Assembly: GCA_004299485.1 (NCBI GenBank)
Contig: SCQP01000005.1
Location: 28,731 to 92,730 of the forward strand
Direction: 5' to 3'
DNA length: 64,000 bases
Source of the DNA: Acidobacteriota bacterium
GTDB taxonomy: Bacteria > Acidobacteriota > Terriglobia > Terriglobales > SCQP01
Below the pieces are notes generated by a model, which saw nothing but the letters and a program-made list of their open reading frames with translations, did no database searches and was not told the origin of the DNA. The position numbers and the translations under genes were made by a program. Positions 7,416-16,636 of this stretch are shown one piece after another; position 1 is the first letter of the stretch, and each line of letters begins with the position of its first letter.

Positions 7416-8837
7416 ATGTCGAGCCGTCCCGTCGTGATGAAATTTGGCGGCACGTCGGTGGCCGATGCCGAGGCGCTGCGGCGCGTGGCGGCCATCACTG
7501 CCGACCGGCTGCAGGAGCAGCCGGTGGTGGTAGTTTCGGCGATGGCGGGTGTCACCGACCGGCTGGTGGAGCTGACGCGGCTGGCGCTGGCCGACGATCT
7601 TACCGCGGCGGCGGCATCGATTGCCGCGTTGCGGACCCGCCACTTGGGCGCGCTCGAAGAGCTGGGCGGCGACCGGGACGCCGAGGCGGCGCTGGAGCAA
7701 ATCTTCGCCGATCTCGAGGCCCTGGTGCGCGGCATTGCGGCGGTGGGGGAACTGACCGGCCGCACCCACGATGCGGTGGTCTCCTTTGGTGAGCGTTGCT
7801 CGCCGTGGCTGGCGCGGGTGGCGCTGGCCCACGCCGGGCTGAAACCGGTGTTGGTGGATGCGCGCCAGGTGATCGTCACCGACGACCAATTCACCCAGGC
7901 GCTGCCGTTGCTGGAAGAAAGCAAACGGCAGGTCACGGAGCGGCTGGAGCCGGCCCTGGCGGCCGGTGCGGTGCCGGTGCTGGGCGGATTTATCGGCGCG
8001 ACGCGTGCCGGGGTGACAACCACGCTGGGACGCGGCGGTTCGGATTTTTCCGCATCGCTGCTGGGCGCGCTGCTGCAGGCGCGGCGCATCGAGGTTTGGA
8101 CCGATGTGGACGGCATGCTGACCGCCGATCCGCGCGTGTGCACGGGCGCGCAGCGCATCAAGGTGATTTCGTTTCAGGAAGCGGCCGAGTTGGCTTACTT
8201 TGGCGCCAAGGTGCTGCACCCGGCCACGTTGCTGCCGGCGATGCAGACCGGTATCCCGGTATGGGTGCTGAATTCGCGCGCCTGGCAGGCGGGACCGCCC
8301 GATGGCGAGCGCACGGGCACGCTGATCACCACGCGCGCGCCGCGCACGCGCAGCCCCTTCAAGTGCATCTCCTGCAAGCGGCGGATCACGCTGGTGGACG
8401 TGGTATCGACGCGGATGCTGCAGGCGCATGGATTTCTGAAGGCGATCTGGGATGTGTTTGCGCAATTCCGCTGTCCGGTGGACATGGTGTCAACCTCAGA
8501 AGTGAGCGTGTCGCTGACCGTCGCCGATACGACGGCGCTGCCCGAGATCGCCGACGAGCTGGGCCGGTTTGCCGACGTGCGCTACGAGGGCCGCAAGGCG
8601 ATTGTGTGCCTGGTGGGGGAAAGCCTGCGCGACACGCCGGCGCTGGCGGGGAGCGTGTTTTCGGCGCTGGGCGATATTAATATCCGCATGATTTCGCAGG
8701 GAGCGTCGGAGATCAATATCGGCATGGTCATTGACGATGATGCCGTGCCGCGGGCGATGCAACTGCTGCACGAGCGCTTCTTCAGTGATCTCGACCCGGC
8801 TATTTTTGCCGTGCCGGGCGCGACGGCCCACGCGTGA
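7416..8837 (+). CDS. lysC: Aspartate kinase
   Basis: This enzyme phosphorylates aspartate, the committed step of the aspartate-family amino acid pathway. The N-terminal kinase signature VMKFGGTSV is at residues 7-15, the GRGGSDFSA substrate loop is near residue 206, and WTDVDGMLTADPR follows. Two ACT-type regulatory domains occupy the last 150 residues (VSVSLTVADTT and INIRMISQGASEINIG), implying feedback inhibition by lysine or threonine; which one cannot be read from sequence. It is 473 aa and overlaps the next gene by four bases (GTGA). Confidence 0.95.
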   Translation: MSSRPVVMKFGGTSVADAEALRRVAAITADRLQEQPVVVVSAMAGVTDRLVELTRLALADDLTAAAASIAALRTRHLGALEELGGDRDAEAALEQIFADLEALVRGIAAVGELTGRTHDAVVSFGERCSPWLARVALAHAGLKPVLVDARQVIVTDDQFTQALPLLEESKRQVTERLEPALAAGAVPVLGGFIGATRAGVTTTLGRGGSDFSASLLGALLQARRIEVWTDVDGMLTADPRVCTGAQRIKVISFQEAAELAYFGAKVLHPATLLPAMQTGIPVWVLNSRAWQAGPPDGERTGTLITTRAPRTRSPFKCISCKRRITLVDVVSTRMLQAHGFLKAIWDVFAQFRCPVDMVSTSEVSVSLTVADTTALPEIADELGRFADVRYEGRKAIVCLVGESLRDTPALAGSVFSALGDINIRMISQGASEINIGMVIDDDAVPRAMQLLHERFFSDLDPAIFAVPGATAHA

Positions 8838-9595
8838 TTCGCACCTTTACGCCGGACAAAAGTCCTGCGCGCAAACCGGCGCGCGCGAACAAGCCGGAGA
8901 TGACCCTCGACCGTGCGCTGTCGCGCGCCGGCATTGCTTCCCGCACCGAAGCGGCACGGCTGATCGCCGCCGGCCGCGTCCGCGTGGACGGTCGCGTCTG
9001 CAAGGATCCGCAGGCGTGGGTCGCGCTGGCGCGCCAGCGCGTGTTGCTCGATGGTCAGCCGCTGGGGCGGCCAAAGCTCGCCTATTGGGCGCTGCACAAG
9101 CCCGTGGGCGTGATCTGCAGCCATGGCGACAAGCGCGGCCGGAAGACGATCTATGACCTGGTGGGCGACTTGGGAACCTGGTATTTTTCGGTTGGCCGGC
9201 TGGATCAGGACAGCAGCGGACTGCTGCTGCTCACCAACGACAGCGTATTTGCCGAGCGCGTCGCCAGCCCGGAGGCAAAGATCAGCAAGACCTATCACGC
9301 GCGCTGTGCGCCGCCGCTGCATGACGCCGCGCTGGAGCGGCTGCGGCAGGGCCTCGACATCGGGCGCAGCGAGCGCGCCGCGCCGGCACAGGTTGCGCGA
9401 TTACCGCGCCGCGGAGCGGATTGGATCGCGCTCACCCTGCGCGAAGGCAAAAACCGCCAGGTGCGGCGCATGGTAGAAGCGGTGGGCTCAGAGGTCACGG
9501 AGCTGATCCGCGTACGCATCGGCAAGCTGGAGCTGGGCAGGCTGAGTGAAGGGCAAATCCGCCGTACCCGCCCCAGCGAAGTGCTCGGGGAATGA
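8834..9595 (+). CDS. Pseudouridine synthase of the RsuA/RluB/RluE/RluF family
   Basis: The protein isomerises a specific uridine in ribosomal RNA. After a basic leader, an S4 RNA-binding domain occupies residues 25-75 (LDRALSRAGIASRTEAARLI). The catalytic domain holds the nucleophile aspartate in GRLDQDSSGLLLLTND, and the C-terminal GKNRQVRRM signature is present. At 253 aa it is closest in size to RluB; the exact target base is not certain. It starts with GTG overlapping the lysC stop and is likely the last gene of the ppiD-asd-lysC run. Confidence 0.9.
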   Translation: MIRTFTPDKSPARKPARANKPEMTLDRALSRAGIASRTEAARLIAAGRVRVDGRVCKDPQAWVALARQRVLLDGQPLGRPKLAYWALHKPVGVICSHGDKRGRKTIYDLVGDLGTWYFSVGRLDQDSSGLLLLTNDSVFAERVASPEAKISKTYHARCAPPLHDAALERLRQGLDIGRSERAAPAQVARLPRRGADWIALTLREGKNRQVRRMVEAVGSEVTELIRVRIGKLELGRLSEGQIRRTRPSEVLGE

Positions 9596-9621
9596 TGGCA
9601 CTATGATAAAATGCAATCAAT

Positions 9622-9876
9622 ATGCATTCAATCACCGTCAGGAAAGTTCCGGATGAGGTGCATCGCGGCCTGAAGGCGCGCGCCAAGCTGCACGGCCGCA
9701 GCACCGAGGCCGAAATCCGCGCAATTCTGGACGAAGCGGTGCGGCCGGAGGGCCGGGTGAAGCTGGGCACGTTGTTGTACAACATCGGGCGCGAGGCAAA
9801 GATCACTGACGCCGAAGTCGACATGATAAATCAGGTCCGGGATCGAACGCCGGCGCGAATCATCAAATTCGATTGA
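9622..9876 (+). CDS. FitA/VapB-type ribbon-helix-helix antitoxin
   Basis: This 84-aa protein has the FitA-like ribbon-helix-helix core (ITVRKVPDEVHRGLKARAK and then STEAEIRAIL) in the first 40 residues, which binds operator DNA as a dimer, and a C-terminal tail that would wrap around the PIN toxin. Its stop overlaps the TTG start of the toxin gene. It probably represses its own promoter; the AT-rich ATGATAAAATGCAATCAAT just upstream is a plausible operator or promoter. Confidence 0.9.
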   Translation: MHSITVRKVPDEVHRGLKARAKLHGRSTEAEIRAILDEAVRPEGRVKLGTLLYNIGREAKITDAEVDMINQVRDRTPARIIKFD

Positions 9877-10298
9877 TCCTGCTGGACACCAATGTGGTAT
9901 CGGAGGTAACGCGCCCGGCGCCTGATCCAGACGTAAGGGCCTGGCTCGACGCCCAAGCCCGGGATGCCCTCTATTTGTCGGCCATCACGGTTGCCGAGCT
10001 CCGGGCAGGAGTGGCCAGGCTGCCGGTGGGCCAACGCAGGAGGTATCTGGACGCCATTCTGGAAAATGAAGTTTTGCCGCTCTTTGCCGGCCGGGTGCGG
10101 CCATTCGATATGGAATGCACCGTTGCCTACGCGGCGCTGACCGCCAAAGCCAGAACCGCAGGCGTCGCGGTCGCTACGGCCGACGGATACATTGCAGCGA
10201 TTGCGTTGACCAACGGATTTCAACTCGCGACGCGGGATACCCGGCCGTTTGTGGCCGCCGGTGTCGAGGTCATTAATCCCTGGGGGCAGACATGCTGA
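9873..10298 (+). CDS. FitB/VapC-type PIN-domain ribonuclease toxin
   Basis: This 141-aa PIN domain has the acidic metal-binding residues expected of VapC RNases: D5 in LLDTNVVSE, E in ITVAELRAG near residue 42, and D in ATADGYIAAIA near residue 105. VapC toxins cleave tRNA or rRNA when the antitoxin is degraded. The start is TTG 9873, inside the TTGA that also carries the antitoxin stop, a tight coupling typical of such pairs. The 3' end overlaps the next gene by seven bases. Confidence 0.9.
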   Translation: MILLDTNVVSEVTRPAPDPDVRAWLDAQARDALYLSAITVAELRAGVARLPVGQRRRYLDAILENEVLPLFAGRVRPFDMECTVAYAALTAKARTAGVAVATADGYIAAIALTNGFQLATRDTRPFVAAGVEVINPWGQTC

Positions 10299-11680
10299 TC
10301 CGGCAATTCTATTTGGGCTGCCTCGCGCATGCTTCCTATCTGGTCGCCGACGAAGGCGCCGGCGTTGCCGCAGTGGTGGACCCGCAGCGCGATATCGAGA
10401 TTTATCTGGAGGAAGCGGAGCGGCGGCATCTTCAGATCCGTCATGTGTTTCTGACGCATTTCCATGCGGATTTTCTGGCGGGGCATCTGGAACTGCGGGA
10501 ACGCACGGGAGCCGAGATTTGCCTGGGCGCGCGGGCCGAGGCGCAATATCCGTTTCGGGCGTTCGCCGACGGTGAAGAGCTGGCGCTGGGTGCAGGAAGG
10601 TTGCGAGTGCTGCATACGCCGGGGCATACGCCCGAGTCGATCAGCCTGCTGGTGTTCGAGCCGGACGCGGCCGAACCCAAGGCGGTGCTCACCGGCGATA
10701 CGCTCTTCATTGGCGACGTGGGGCGGCCTGACTTGCGCGCAGCGCTGGGCTGGACAGCGCAGGATTTGGGCGCGCTGCTCTACGACTCGCTGCAACGGAA
10801 GCTGTTGCCGCTGCCCGACGCCACGCTCCTCTACCCGGCGCACGGAGCGGGCTCGCTGTGCGGCAAACAGCTCAGTAAAGAGACGGTTTCGACGCTGGGC
10901 GAACAGCGGCGGTTGAACTACGCGCTGCAGCCGATGTCGCGCGAGGAATTTCTGCGGATCGTGCTCGCGGATCAGCCCGACGCGCCGGGCTATTTCACCT
11001 ACGACGCGGTGCGGAACACCCAGGCGCATCCGAGCCTGGAGGTTAGCCTGGAACAACAGCTCCGGCCGCTGGACGTGACCGAGGTCGAGCAGGCGAGGCA
11101 GCGGGGCGCGATTTTGCTGGATACCCGCAGCCCGATCGAGCATGCGCGGGCGCACTGGCGCGGCGCCGTGAACATCCCGCTGGATGGGGCTTTTGCTACG
11201 TGGTGCGGCACGATCCTGCGACCTGAAGAGGAGATCGTCCTCATCGCGCAGCCAGGACGCGAGCGTGAGGCGGGGGTGCGCCTGGGGCGCATCGGATTTG
11301 ACCGCATCGCCGGATACTTGAACGGCGGCATGCAAGCGCTGGACGGACGGGACAACTTTTTGAACCGCCGCGAGCGGCTGTCCCCTGCGGAGTTGCCGCG
11401 GCCCGGCCGTGTCCTGGACGTGCGCTCCGCGGCCGAGCGGGCCAGCGGGTTTATCCCCGGCAGCCTGCACATTCCGCTGTCACAGTTGCAGGCGCGGCGC
11501 CAGGAAGTGCCTGGCGGCGAGCCGCTGCTGGTGTATTGCCAGAGCGGCTATCGCTCTTCGATTGCGTCCAGCCTGCTGCAACGTTGGAACGTGGCCGAGG
11601 TCAGCGACCTGGAGGGCGGCTACCAGGCTTGGGAGCTGGCCCACAACGCCGGCAGCTTGAGCCCAAAAGCCCCGCGGTAA
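10292..11680 (+). CDS. Metallo-beta-lactamase-fold persulfide dioxygenase fused to two rhodanese domains
   Basis: The N-terminal 250 residues are an ETHE1-like metallo-beta-lactamase domain with the family-typical ligand motif THFHADFLAGH and HTPGHTPESI; this family oxidises persulfide to sulfite with iron. Two rhodanese domains follow. The first (about 265-350) lacks an active cysteine, having IAQPGRE in the loop; the second (about 365-455) has the active loop YCQSGYRSS. The layout matches CstB/ETHE1-rhodanese fusions used in sulfide detoxification. No other sulfur genes are adjacent, so its physiological partner is unknown. Confidence 0.9.
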   Translation: MLIRQFYLGCLAHASYLVADEGAGVAAVVDPQRDIEIYLEEAERRHLQIRHVFLTHFHADFLAGHLELRERTGAEICLGARAEAQYPFRAFADGEELALGAGRLRVLHTPGHTPESISLLVFEPDAAEPKAVLTGDTLFIGDVGRPDLRAALGWTAQDLGALLYDSLQRKLLPLPDATLLYPAHGAGSLCGKQLSKETVSTLGEQRRLNYALQPMSREEFLRIVLADQPDAPGYFTYDAVRNTQAHPSLEVSLEQQLRPLDVTEVEQARQRGAILLDTRSPIEHARAHWRGAVNIPLDGAFATWCGTILRPEEEIVLIAQPGREREAGVRLGRIGFDRIAGYLNGGMQALDGRDNFLNRRERLSPAELPRPGRVLDVRSAAERASGFIPGSLHIPLSQLQARRQEVPGGEPLLVYCQSGYRSSIASSLLQRWNVAEVSDLEGGYQAWELAHNAGSLSPKAPR

Positions 11681-11696
11681 CGGCGGCTCCAATCCT

Positions 11697-12836
11697 CTAC
11701 CCACCAAAGGCCGGGTCCGCGCCCTTCGTGCTTTTGGGGGAGGGTAGCGGCATAAGCACACGCAACACAGCGTGAGCGATATTCCAGGGCGGCAGCGCGG
11801 TGCTATTGGTCAGTACAATGATGTCCAGACCGGACTGGGGCAGGCGCGCGTTGAGCGCCAGGAAGCCGAAGGTGCCGCCGTTGTGCCAGACGGTGGGCTG
11901 CGAGCCGTACTGGCCCAGCATCCAGCCGAAGCCGTAGGTGTCGTGCTGGCCGTTGGTGAGGACGCCCGCCGAGGTCATCTGCTTGTAGTCGGCTTTAGAA
12001 ATCAGTTTGCCATCGCTCACCGCCTGATCCCAGCGTTCGAGGTCGCCGACGGTACTCACGATCGCGCCGGCCGATCCCGCCCAGGCTTCGGGGAGCGGCG
12101 GTGCCGGTACGACTTTACCGGAGACCACGTTGTAACCCTCGGCGGTATCCGGGAGCGGCCGGCCGATCAGCCGGGTCGCAGTCATGCCGGCGGGCGAGAA
12201 GATGTGCGTCTGCATATAGGCGGCATAACTCTCGCCCGAGGCGGCGGCCACGATCTGGCCGAGCACGATGTAGTTGGTATTGCTGTACTGCCACTTTGTA
12301 CCCGGTGCGAAAGCGAGCGGGTGCGGGGCAACCAGCGCCGTGATGGGGATGAAGCCGCCGCGCGAGTGATCGGCGGTGGCGACGAAATGGGGCGCCTCGG
12401 TGTAGTTGTAAAGGCCGGTGGTCTGGTTCAGCAGTTCACGCAGGGTAATTTGCGAGGCATGGGGGAAGTGCGGCAGAAAGCGCGCGACGTGATCGTCGAG
12501 CGAGAGCTTGCCGGCCGCACGCAACTGCAGAATGGCGGCGGCAGTGAATTGCTTGGTGATGGAGCCGATCTGAAAACGCGTTTCGGGGGCGACTGGCAGA
12601 TGCTGCGCAAGATTGCGAAAGCCGTAGCCCTGCGCGAACACCATGCGGCCGTTGCAGGCCACGCCGAGCGCCACGCCGGGAACGTGGGCCTTTGCCATGA
12701 GCTGCGGAACGACGGCATCGATTTTCGCCCGCGCCGCGGCAGATGGGGACGGGCAAGGCGCGGCCACGGCCAGCGAAGTTGCGAATGCGAAGGCAACCAG
12801 AACGGAAGCGGAGCGGCGCGGGTTTCGGAGCAGCAT
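11697..12836 (-). CDS. Secreted serine hydrolase of the class C beta-lactamase / DD-peptidase family
   Basis: A signal peptide (first 25 residues, ending in VAAPC) precedes a beta-lactamase-like domain. The nucleophile serine motif SITK is near residue 93, the YSN motif near residue 184, and the third box is HNGGTFGF near residue 337, which replaces the KTG of true beta-lactamases. This pattern is common in esterases and D-aminopeptidases of the family, so antibiotic resistance should not be assumed. It is transcribed alone, convergent with the rhodanese gene and divergent from sodA. Confidence 0.88.
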   Translation of the reverse strand: MLLRNPRRSASVLVAFAFATSLAVAAPCPSPSAAARAKIDAVVPQLMAKAHVPGVALGVACNGRMVFAQGYGFRNLAQHLPVAPETRFQIGSITKQFTAAAILQLRAAGKLSLDDHVARFLPHFPHASQITLRELLNQTTGLYNYTEAPHFVATADHSRGGFIPITALVAPHPLAFAPGTKWQYSNTNYIVLGQIVAAASGESYAAYMQTHIFSPAGMTATRLIGRPLPDTAEGYNVVSGKVVPAPPLPEAWAGSAGAIVSTVGDLERWDQAVSDGKLISKADYKQMTSAGVLTNGQHDTYGFGWMLGQYGSQPTVWHNGGTFGFLALNARLPQSGLDIIVLTNSTALPPWNIAHAVLRVLMPLPSPKSTKGADPAFGG

Positions 12837-12890
12837 GGCGCGATTTTATCCTAAACTAATAGAGCGAAACCCTTAGATTTGGAGGAACCG

Positions 12891-13502
<612 letters not shown>

Positions 13503-13508
<6 letters not shown>

Positions 13509-13613
13509 TCGCGGGCACCCAGCGCGGCCATGCCGCGCGGCCCGCTCACCTCAACGGACAACGGGAGCGGCGGGGACCCCGGGGCCCCGCCGCTCTGCCC
13601 GCGACGGGCTGAT
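13503..13613 (+). repeat. Dispersed repeat family C, copy 1, directly after sodA
   Basis: The sequence starts at the sodA stop with CTTAATCGCGGGCACCCAG and contains two strong palindromes. Related sequence follows the hemerythrin gene (26636-26696) and the ferredoxin gene (55987-56310). Its position at gene ends suggests a terminator or mRNA 3'-end stabiliser. Confidence 0.65.
13565..13595 (+). terminator. Strong GC hairpin downstream of sodA
   Basis: An 11-bp perfect stem (GAGCGGCGGGG with CCCCGCCGCTC, loop 9 nt) lies 57 bases after the sodA stop. No T-run follows, so it may slow exonucleases or act with Rho rather than terminate on its own. Confidence 0.4.
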
Positions 13614-13624
13614 ATACTTGCGGC

Positions 13625-14221
13625 GTGTTTGAGTCGCTGCCCTCGCCGTTTGGCGCGCTGCTGGTGGATCCGCCCTGGCGGTTCACGAACCGCAGCGGCA
13701 AGGTGGCGCCCGAACACCGAAGGTTGCGCCGCTATGCGACGCTCTCGACCCCTGAAATCGCGGCGCTGCCGGTGGAGACACTGGCAGCGCCGCGTTGTCA
13801 TTTGTATCTCTGGACGCCGAATGCGCTGCTGCCCGACGCGCTCGAGGTGATGCGCGCGTGGGGCTTCGCCTACAAGACGAATCTGGTCTGGTACAAGATT
13901 CGCAAGGATGGCGGCCCGGACGGGCGCGGCGTCGGTTTCTACTTCCGCAACGTGACCGAGCTGCTGCTCTTTGGCATTCGCGGACGCCAGCGCACGTTGG
14001 CGCCGGGCCGCCGGCAAGTCAACCTGTTGATGAGCCGCAAGCAGGAGCACTCCCGCAAGCCCGACTCGGTTTACGACCTCGTCGAGCGCTGCAGCCCAGG
14101 GCCCTATTGCGAACTCTTCAGCCGCAAGCGCATGCCGGGCTGGTCGCAGTGGGGAGATGAGGTAGACTCCAGTGCCTCAGTTCCCTCCCGGCAGCCACGA
14201 CGTAAGGAACAGACGGGGTGA
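13625..14221 (+). CDS. MT-A70 family adenine-N6 methyltransferase
   Basis: The catalytic DPPW motif (LLVDPPWRF) is at residues 14-22 and the SAM-binding and structural motifs of MT-A70 follow (LYLWTPNALLPDALEVMRAWGF, KTNLVWYKI, GFYFRNVTELLLFGI). The gene starts with GTG 13625 and is 198 aa. Bacterial members methylate DNA or sometimes RNA; no restriction endonuclease is adjacent, so this looks like an orphan methylase of mobile origin. The last 15 codons overlap the end of the convergent PIN toxin gene, and this tail is unlikely to be conserved. Confidence 0.85.
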   Translation: MFESLPSPFGALLVDPPWRFTNRSGKVAPEHRRLRRYATLSTPEIAALPVETLAAPRCHLYLWTPNALLPDALEVMRAWGFAYKTNLVWYKIRKDGGPDGRGVGFYFRNVTELLLFGIRGRQRTLAPGRRQVNLLMSRKQEHSRKPDSVYDLVERCSPGPYCELFSRKRMPGWSQWGDEVDSSASVPSRQPRRKEQTG

Positions 14222-14587
14222 TGCGATCGGAATCGAGCGAAACGAACCCAAGCGCAGCAGATGACGATCGCCGGACACGATCACATCGGCGTGGGCGGCC
14301 ATGGCACACTCGAGGATTCGGTCGTCATCGGGGTCTTCGGCAACTACATGCAGGCCAACCGTGGGACTGCATTCGGCGCCGGCACTCCAGACCGCATCGG
14401 CGAAGCGGGCAAGTGACTCCGCCGGCCAGCCAAACTTTTCCCGCAGAACTCCTTCAGTCTCCGCCCTCAGGCTGCGAGAGTAGCAGATGAGGAATACCCC
14501 GGCATCGGCCATCTCAAGGATGCGGCGCGGAATGCCACCAAACACCAACGCCGAAACGATGACGTTGGTGTCGAGTACCACCTTCAC
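14177..14587 (-). CDS. PIN-domain toxin (PIN_3 family)
   Basis: This 136-aa predicted ribonuclease has D6 in VVLDTNVIVSAL, Glu in RAETEGVLREKF, and a C-terminal acidic cluster EDPDDDRILECA followed by ADVIVSGDRHLL. These are the motifs of the putative toxin-antitoxin PIN family. It is preceded by a ribbon-helix-helix antitoxin gene overlapping by four bases. It is convergent with and overlaps the MT-A70 gene, so transcription of one may interfere with the other. Confidence 0.88.
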   Translation of the reverse strand: MKVVLDTNVIVSALVFGGIPRRILEMADAGVFLICYSRSLRAETEGVLREKFGWPAESLARFADAVWSAGAECSPTVGLHVVAEDPDDDRILECAMAAHADVIVSGDRHLLRLGSFRSIPIASPRLFLTSWLPGGN

Positions 14588-14847
14588 TTTTTAGGGCGTG
14601 CGCGGGTCCTCTTCTCCCGGCGGTAGTCGCCAATGAGTCGCTCGACTTCGCTGGCCTCGATCCCCGCCGCGGCTGCGCGAGAGCGACCGTAGTGATTAGC
14701 CGCAGCCCACAGGCGTTTTCGCTCGTATTGGCGAAGGGCGTCGCGCACCAATTCGCCTATCGTGCGGCTCTCGCGCTTGGCCAGTGCCTCGGCCCTTGCA
14801 AGCGTCTCTGCCGGCAGGGTCAACGAAATCGTTTTGGCCTCGCTCAT
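14584..14847 (-). CDS. Ribbon-helix-helix antitoxin
   Basis: This 87-aa protein starts with a CopG/Arc-like strand-helix-helix (KTISLTLPAETLARAEALAK, then RTIGELVRDALRQYER) and ends with a basic tail. It sits immediately before the PIN toxin gene with a 4-base overlap, the usual antitoxin-first order, and should neutralise that toxin and repress the pair. Confidence 0.85.
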   Translation of the reverse strand: MSEAKTISLTLPAETLARAEALAKRESRTIGELVRDALRQYERKRLWAAANHYGRSRAAAAGIEASEVERLIGDYRREKRTRARPKK

Positions 14848-14877
14848 AAGCGCATTATATCGCCGCGCTTGATTTAG

Positions 14878-15834
14878 CTACGGGGCGACCACCAGCCGAC
14901 GGCGGTAATTGAAGTGCCAAGCCTGCTCAATTTGCGTGAGCGGAACAGTCTCGGTTTCAACTTGGAGATCGCCGCGGGCGGCGTGTGCGAGGACATCGCG
15001 CAGGGCTTGGGTCAGGATATCGTAGGGCGGGATGCCGCCGGTGCCAAGGATGTTGATGGGCGCGCTGCGTAACACGGCGGCGGGCAGTGAAATCTTGGAG
15101 CCGGCGCTCTCGCCGACCTGGACGTAACGGATATCACCGCCGATCACGGCGAATTCCTTGCGCGCCGTGGCAGCGAAAAATTGCTCGGCCGGCTCGCCCC
15201 AGACGAAGTCGATGACGGCTTGAAAACCGGACGAGCCGGCTGCCTTGGCGAAAGCGGAGCGAAGCTCGGTGGCGGGCAGGTCGAGGCGCAGAGTTGCATC
15301 CGCGCCCTGATCGAGCAAGGAGCGCAAAGCCTCCGGGTTGCGGCCGGCGGCGACCACGCGGGCAGCGCCCAGGATTTTGGCAATCTTCACCGCCAGCCTG
15401 CCCGCAATTCCGGTTGCGCCCAGGATGAGGACGCTGTCGCCCGGCATCAGCTTGGCGCGGTACGCAAGGCTCAGCCAGGCCGAGACGCCAGGATTGGGGA
15501 GCGCGGCAGCGGCGGCGTCGTCCAGTTCATCGGGAACGTCAAATGTGAAGGCTTTGGGTACGACGGTGCGCTGTGCCATGGCGCCATAGGGAGAACGGCA
15601 CCCACCGAAGAAAACGCGTTGCCCGTCCGCGAGGCGGCCGACGCCATCGGTGCCACACACCATGGGCAACTGTTGCGGCGCAGCATAATGCGCGCCACTG
15701 GCCAACTGCTTGTCGACCGGCTTCAGGGCTGCAGCGAGAACGTCAACGACGACCTCGCCTTCGCCGGCGACGGGATCGGGGAAGGCTTCGCATCGGGGCG
15801 GTTTACCGAGCTCGTGAAGAACGGCAGCGTTCAT
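14878..15834 (-). CDS. Medium-chain dehydrogenase/reductase (quinone-oxidoreductase-like)
   Basis: This 318-aa MDR protein has the N-terminal GroES-like fold and a nucleotide-binding motif LILGATGIAGRLAVKIAKILGA near residue 137. It lacks the zinc-binding cysteines and histidines of alcohol dehydrogenases, so it is probably an NADPH-dependent zinc-free reductase. It is the last gene of the leftward M61-leuC-leuD-SDR operon, ten bases after the SDR gene. The substrate is unknown. Confidence 0.82.
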   Translation of the reverse strand: MNAAVLHELGKPPRCEAFPDPVAGEGEVVVDVLAAALKPVDKQLASGAHYAAPQQLPMVCGTDGVGRLADGQRVFFGGCRSPYGAMAQRTVVPKAFTFDVPDELDDAAAAALPNPGVSAWLSLAYRAKLMPGDSVLILGATGIAGRLAVKIAKILGAARVVAAGRNPEALRSLLDQGADATLRLDLPATELRSAFAKAAGSSGFQAVIDFVWGEPAEQFFAATARKEFAVIGGDIRYVQVGESAGSKISLPAAVLRSAPINILGTGGIPPYDILTQALRDVLAHAARGDLQVETETVPLTQIEQAWHFNYRRRLVVAP

Positions 15835-15844
15835 GAGGTTTGGC

Positions 15845-16636
15845 TCAGGCGGTGCCCTTGTAGAAGCCGCCGTCGATGATCAGGTTCTGGCCGGTGATGT
15901 AGGCGGCGCGGTCGCTGGCGAGGAAGACGACGGCGTCGGCGAATTCGCGCGGTTCGGCGAGGCGGCCGAGAGCGGTGGCGCGGGACCAGTCGTCGTAGGC
16001 GGCTTCGTTGGGCACGCCCTGGGCGAGGGCTTTGACCTGGGCAAGTTCGACCAGGCGGTCGGTGCGCGTGTAGCCAGGGCAGAGATTGTTGACGGTGATG
16101 TTGTAGGCGCCGTATTCGTTGGCAAGGGTGCGCACCAGGCCGGGCACGGCGCTGCGAACCGTGTTCGAGAGCACCAGACCCTCGATCGGCTGCTTCACCG
16201 CAACCGAGGTGATCGTCAGGAAGCGGCCCCAGCGCGCCTGCTGCATTAGCGGCAGCGCGGCTTTGGCGAAGCTGACGTGACTGAGAAGGTTAAGCTCGAC
16301 GGCGGCGCGCCATTCCTCCAGGGTGGTGGTGGCGAAAGATTTGGCGGGAGGACCGCCGGCGTTGGTCACGCAGATATCGAGACGGCCGAACCTGGCATGG
16401 ACCGACGCGACAAACTCAGAGACCGCGGCGGCATCGGTCACATCGACCGTGCCGGCGAAAACGCGGGCGCCGAGCTGGCGGCGGAGAGCCGCGGCGGTGG
16501 CCTCCAGCTTCTCGAGATTGCGCGCGCAGAGCGCGAGCTGCGCGCCTTCGGCGGCGAGACCTTCGGCGACGGCACGGCCGAGACCGGTGCTGGAGGCGGC
16601 GACCAGTGCAACCCGATCCTTGAGTCCGGAGTTCAT
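15845..16636 (-). CDS. Short-chain dehydrogenase/reductase with altered active site
   Basis: This 263-aa Rossmann protein has the cofactor motif [10 protein letters not shown] near residue 14 and NAGG near residue 91. The catalytic serine is in ITSVAVKQP, but the usual YxxxK is replaced by SNTVR (Ser and Arg at the Tyr and Lys positions). A known minor SDR branch shows such replacement, so the protein may still bind NAD(P) but use a different mechanism or a regulatory role. It overlaps leuD by four bases, which ties it to the leucine operon. Confidence 0.82.
   Translation of the reverse strand: MNSGLKDRVALVAASSTGLGRAVAEGLAAEGAQLALCARNLEKLEATAAALRRQLGARVFAGTVDVTDAAAVSEFVASVHARFGRLDICVTNAGGPPAKSFATTTLEEWRAAVELNLLSHVSFAKAALPLMQQARWGRFLTITSVAVKQPIEGLVLSNTVRSAVPGLVRTLANEYGAYNITVNNLCPGYTRTDRLVELAQVKALAQGVPNEAAYDDWSRATALGRLAEPREFADAVVFLASDRAAYITGQNLIIDGGFYKGTA

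Noticed and set aside
11697..12836. Antibiotic-resistance beta-lactamase
   Set aside because: The third active-site box is HNG-type rather than KTG, so an esterase or peptidase is at least as likely.
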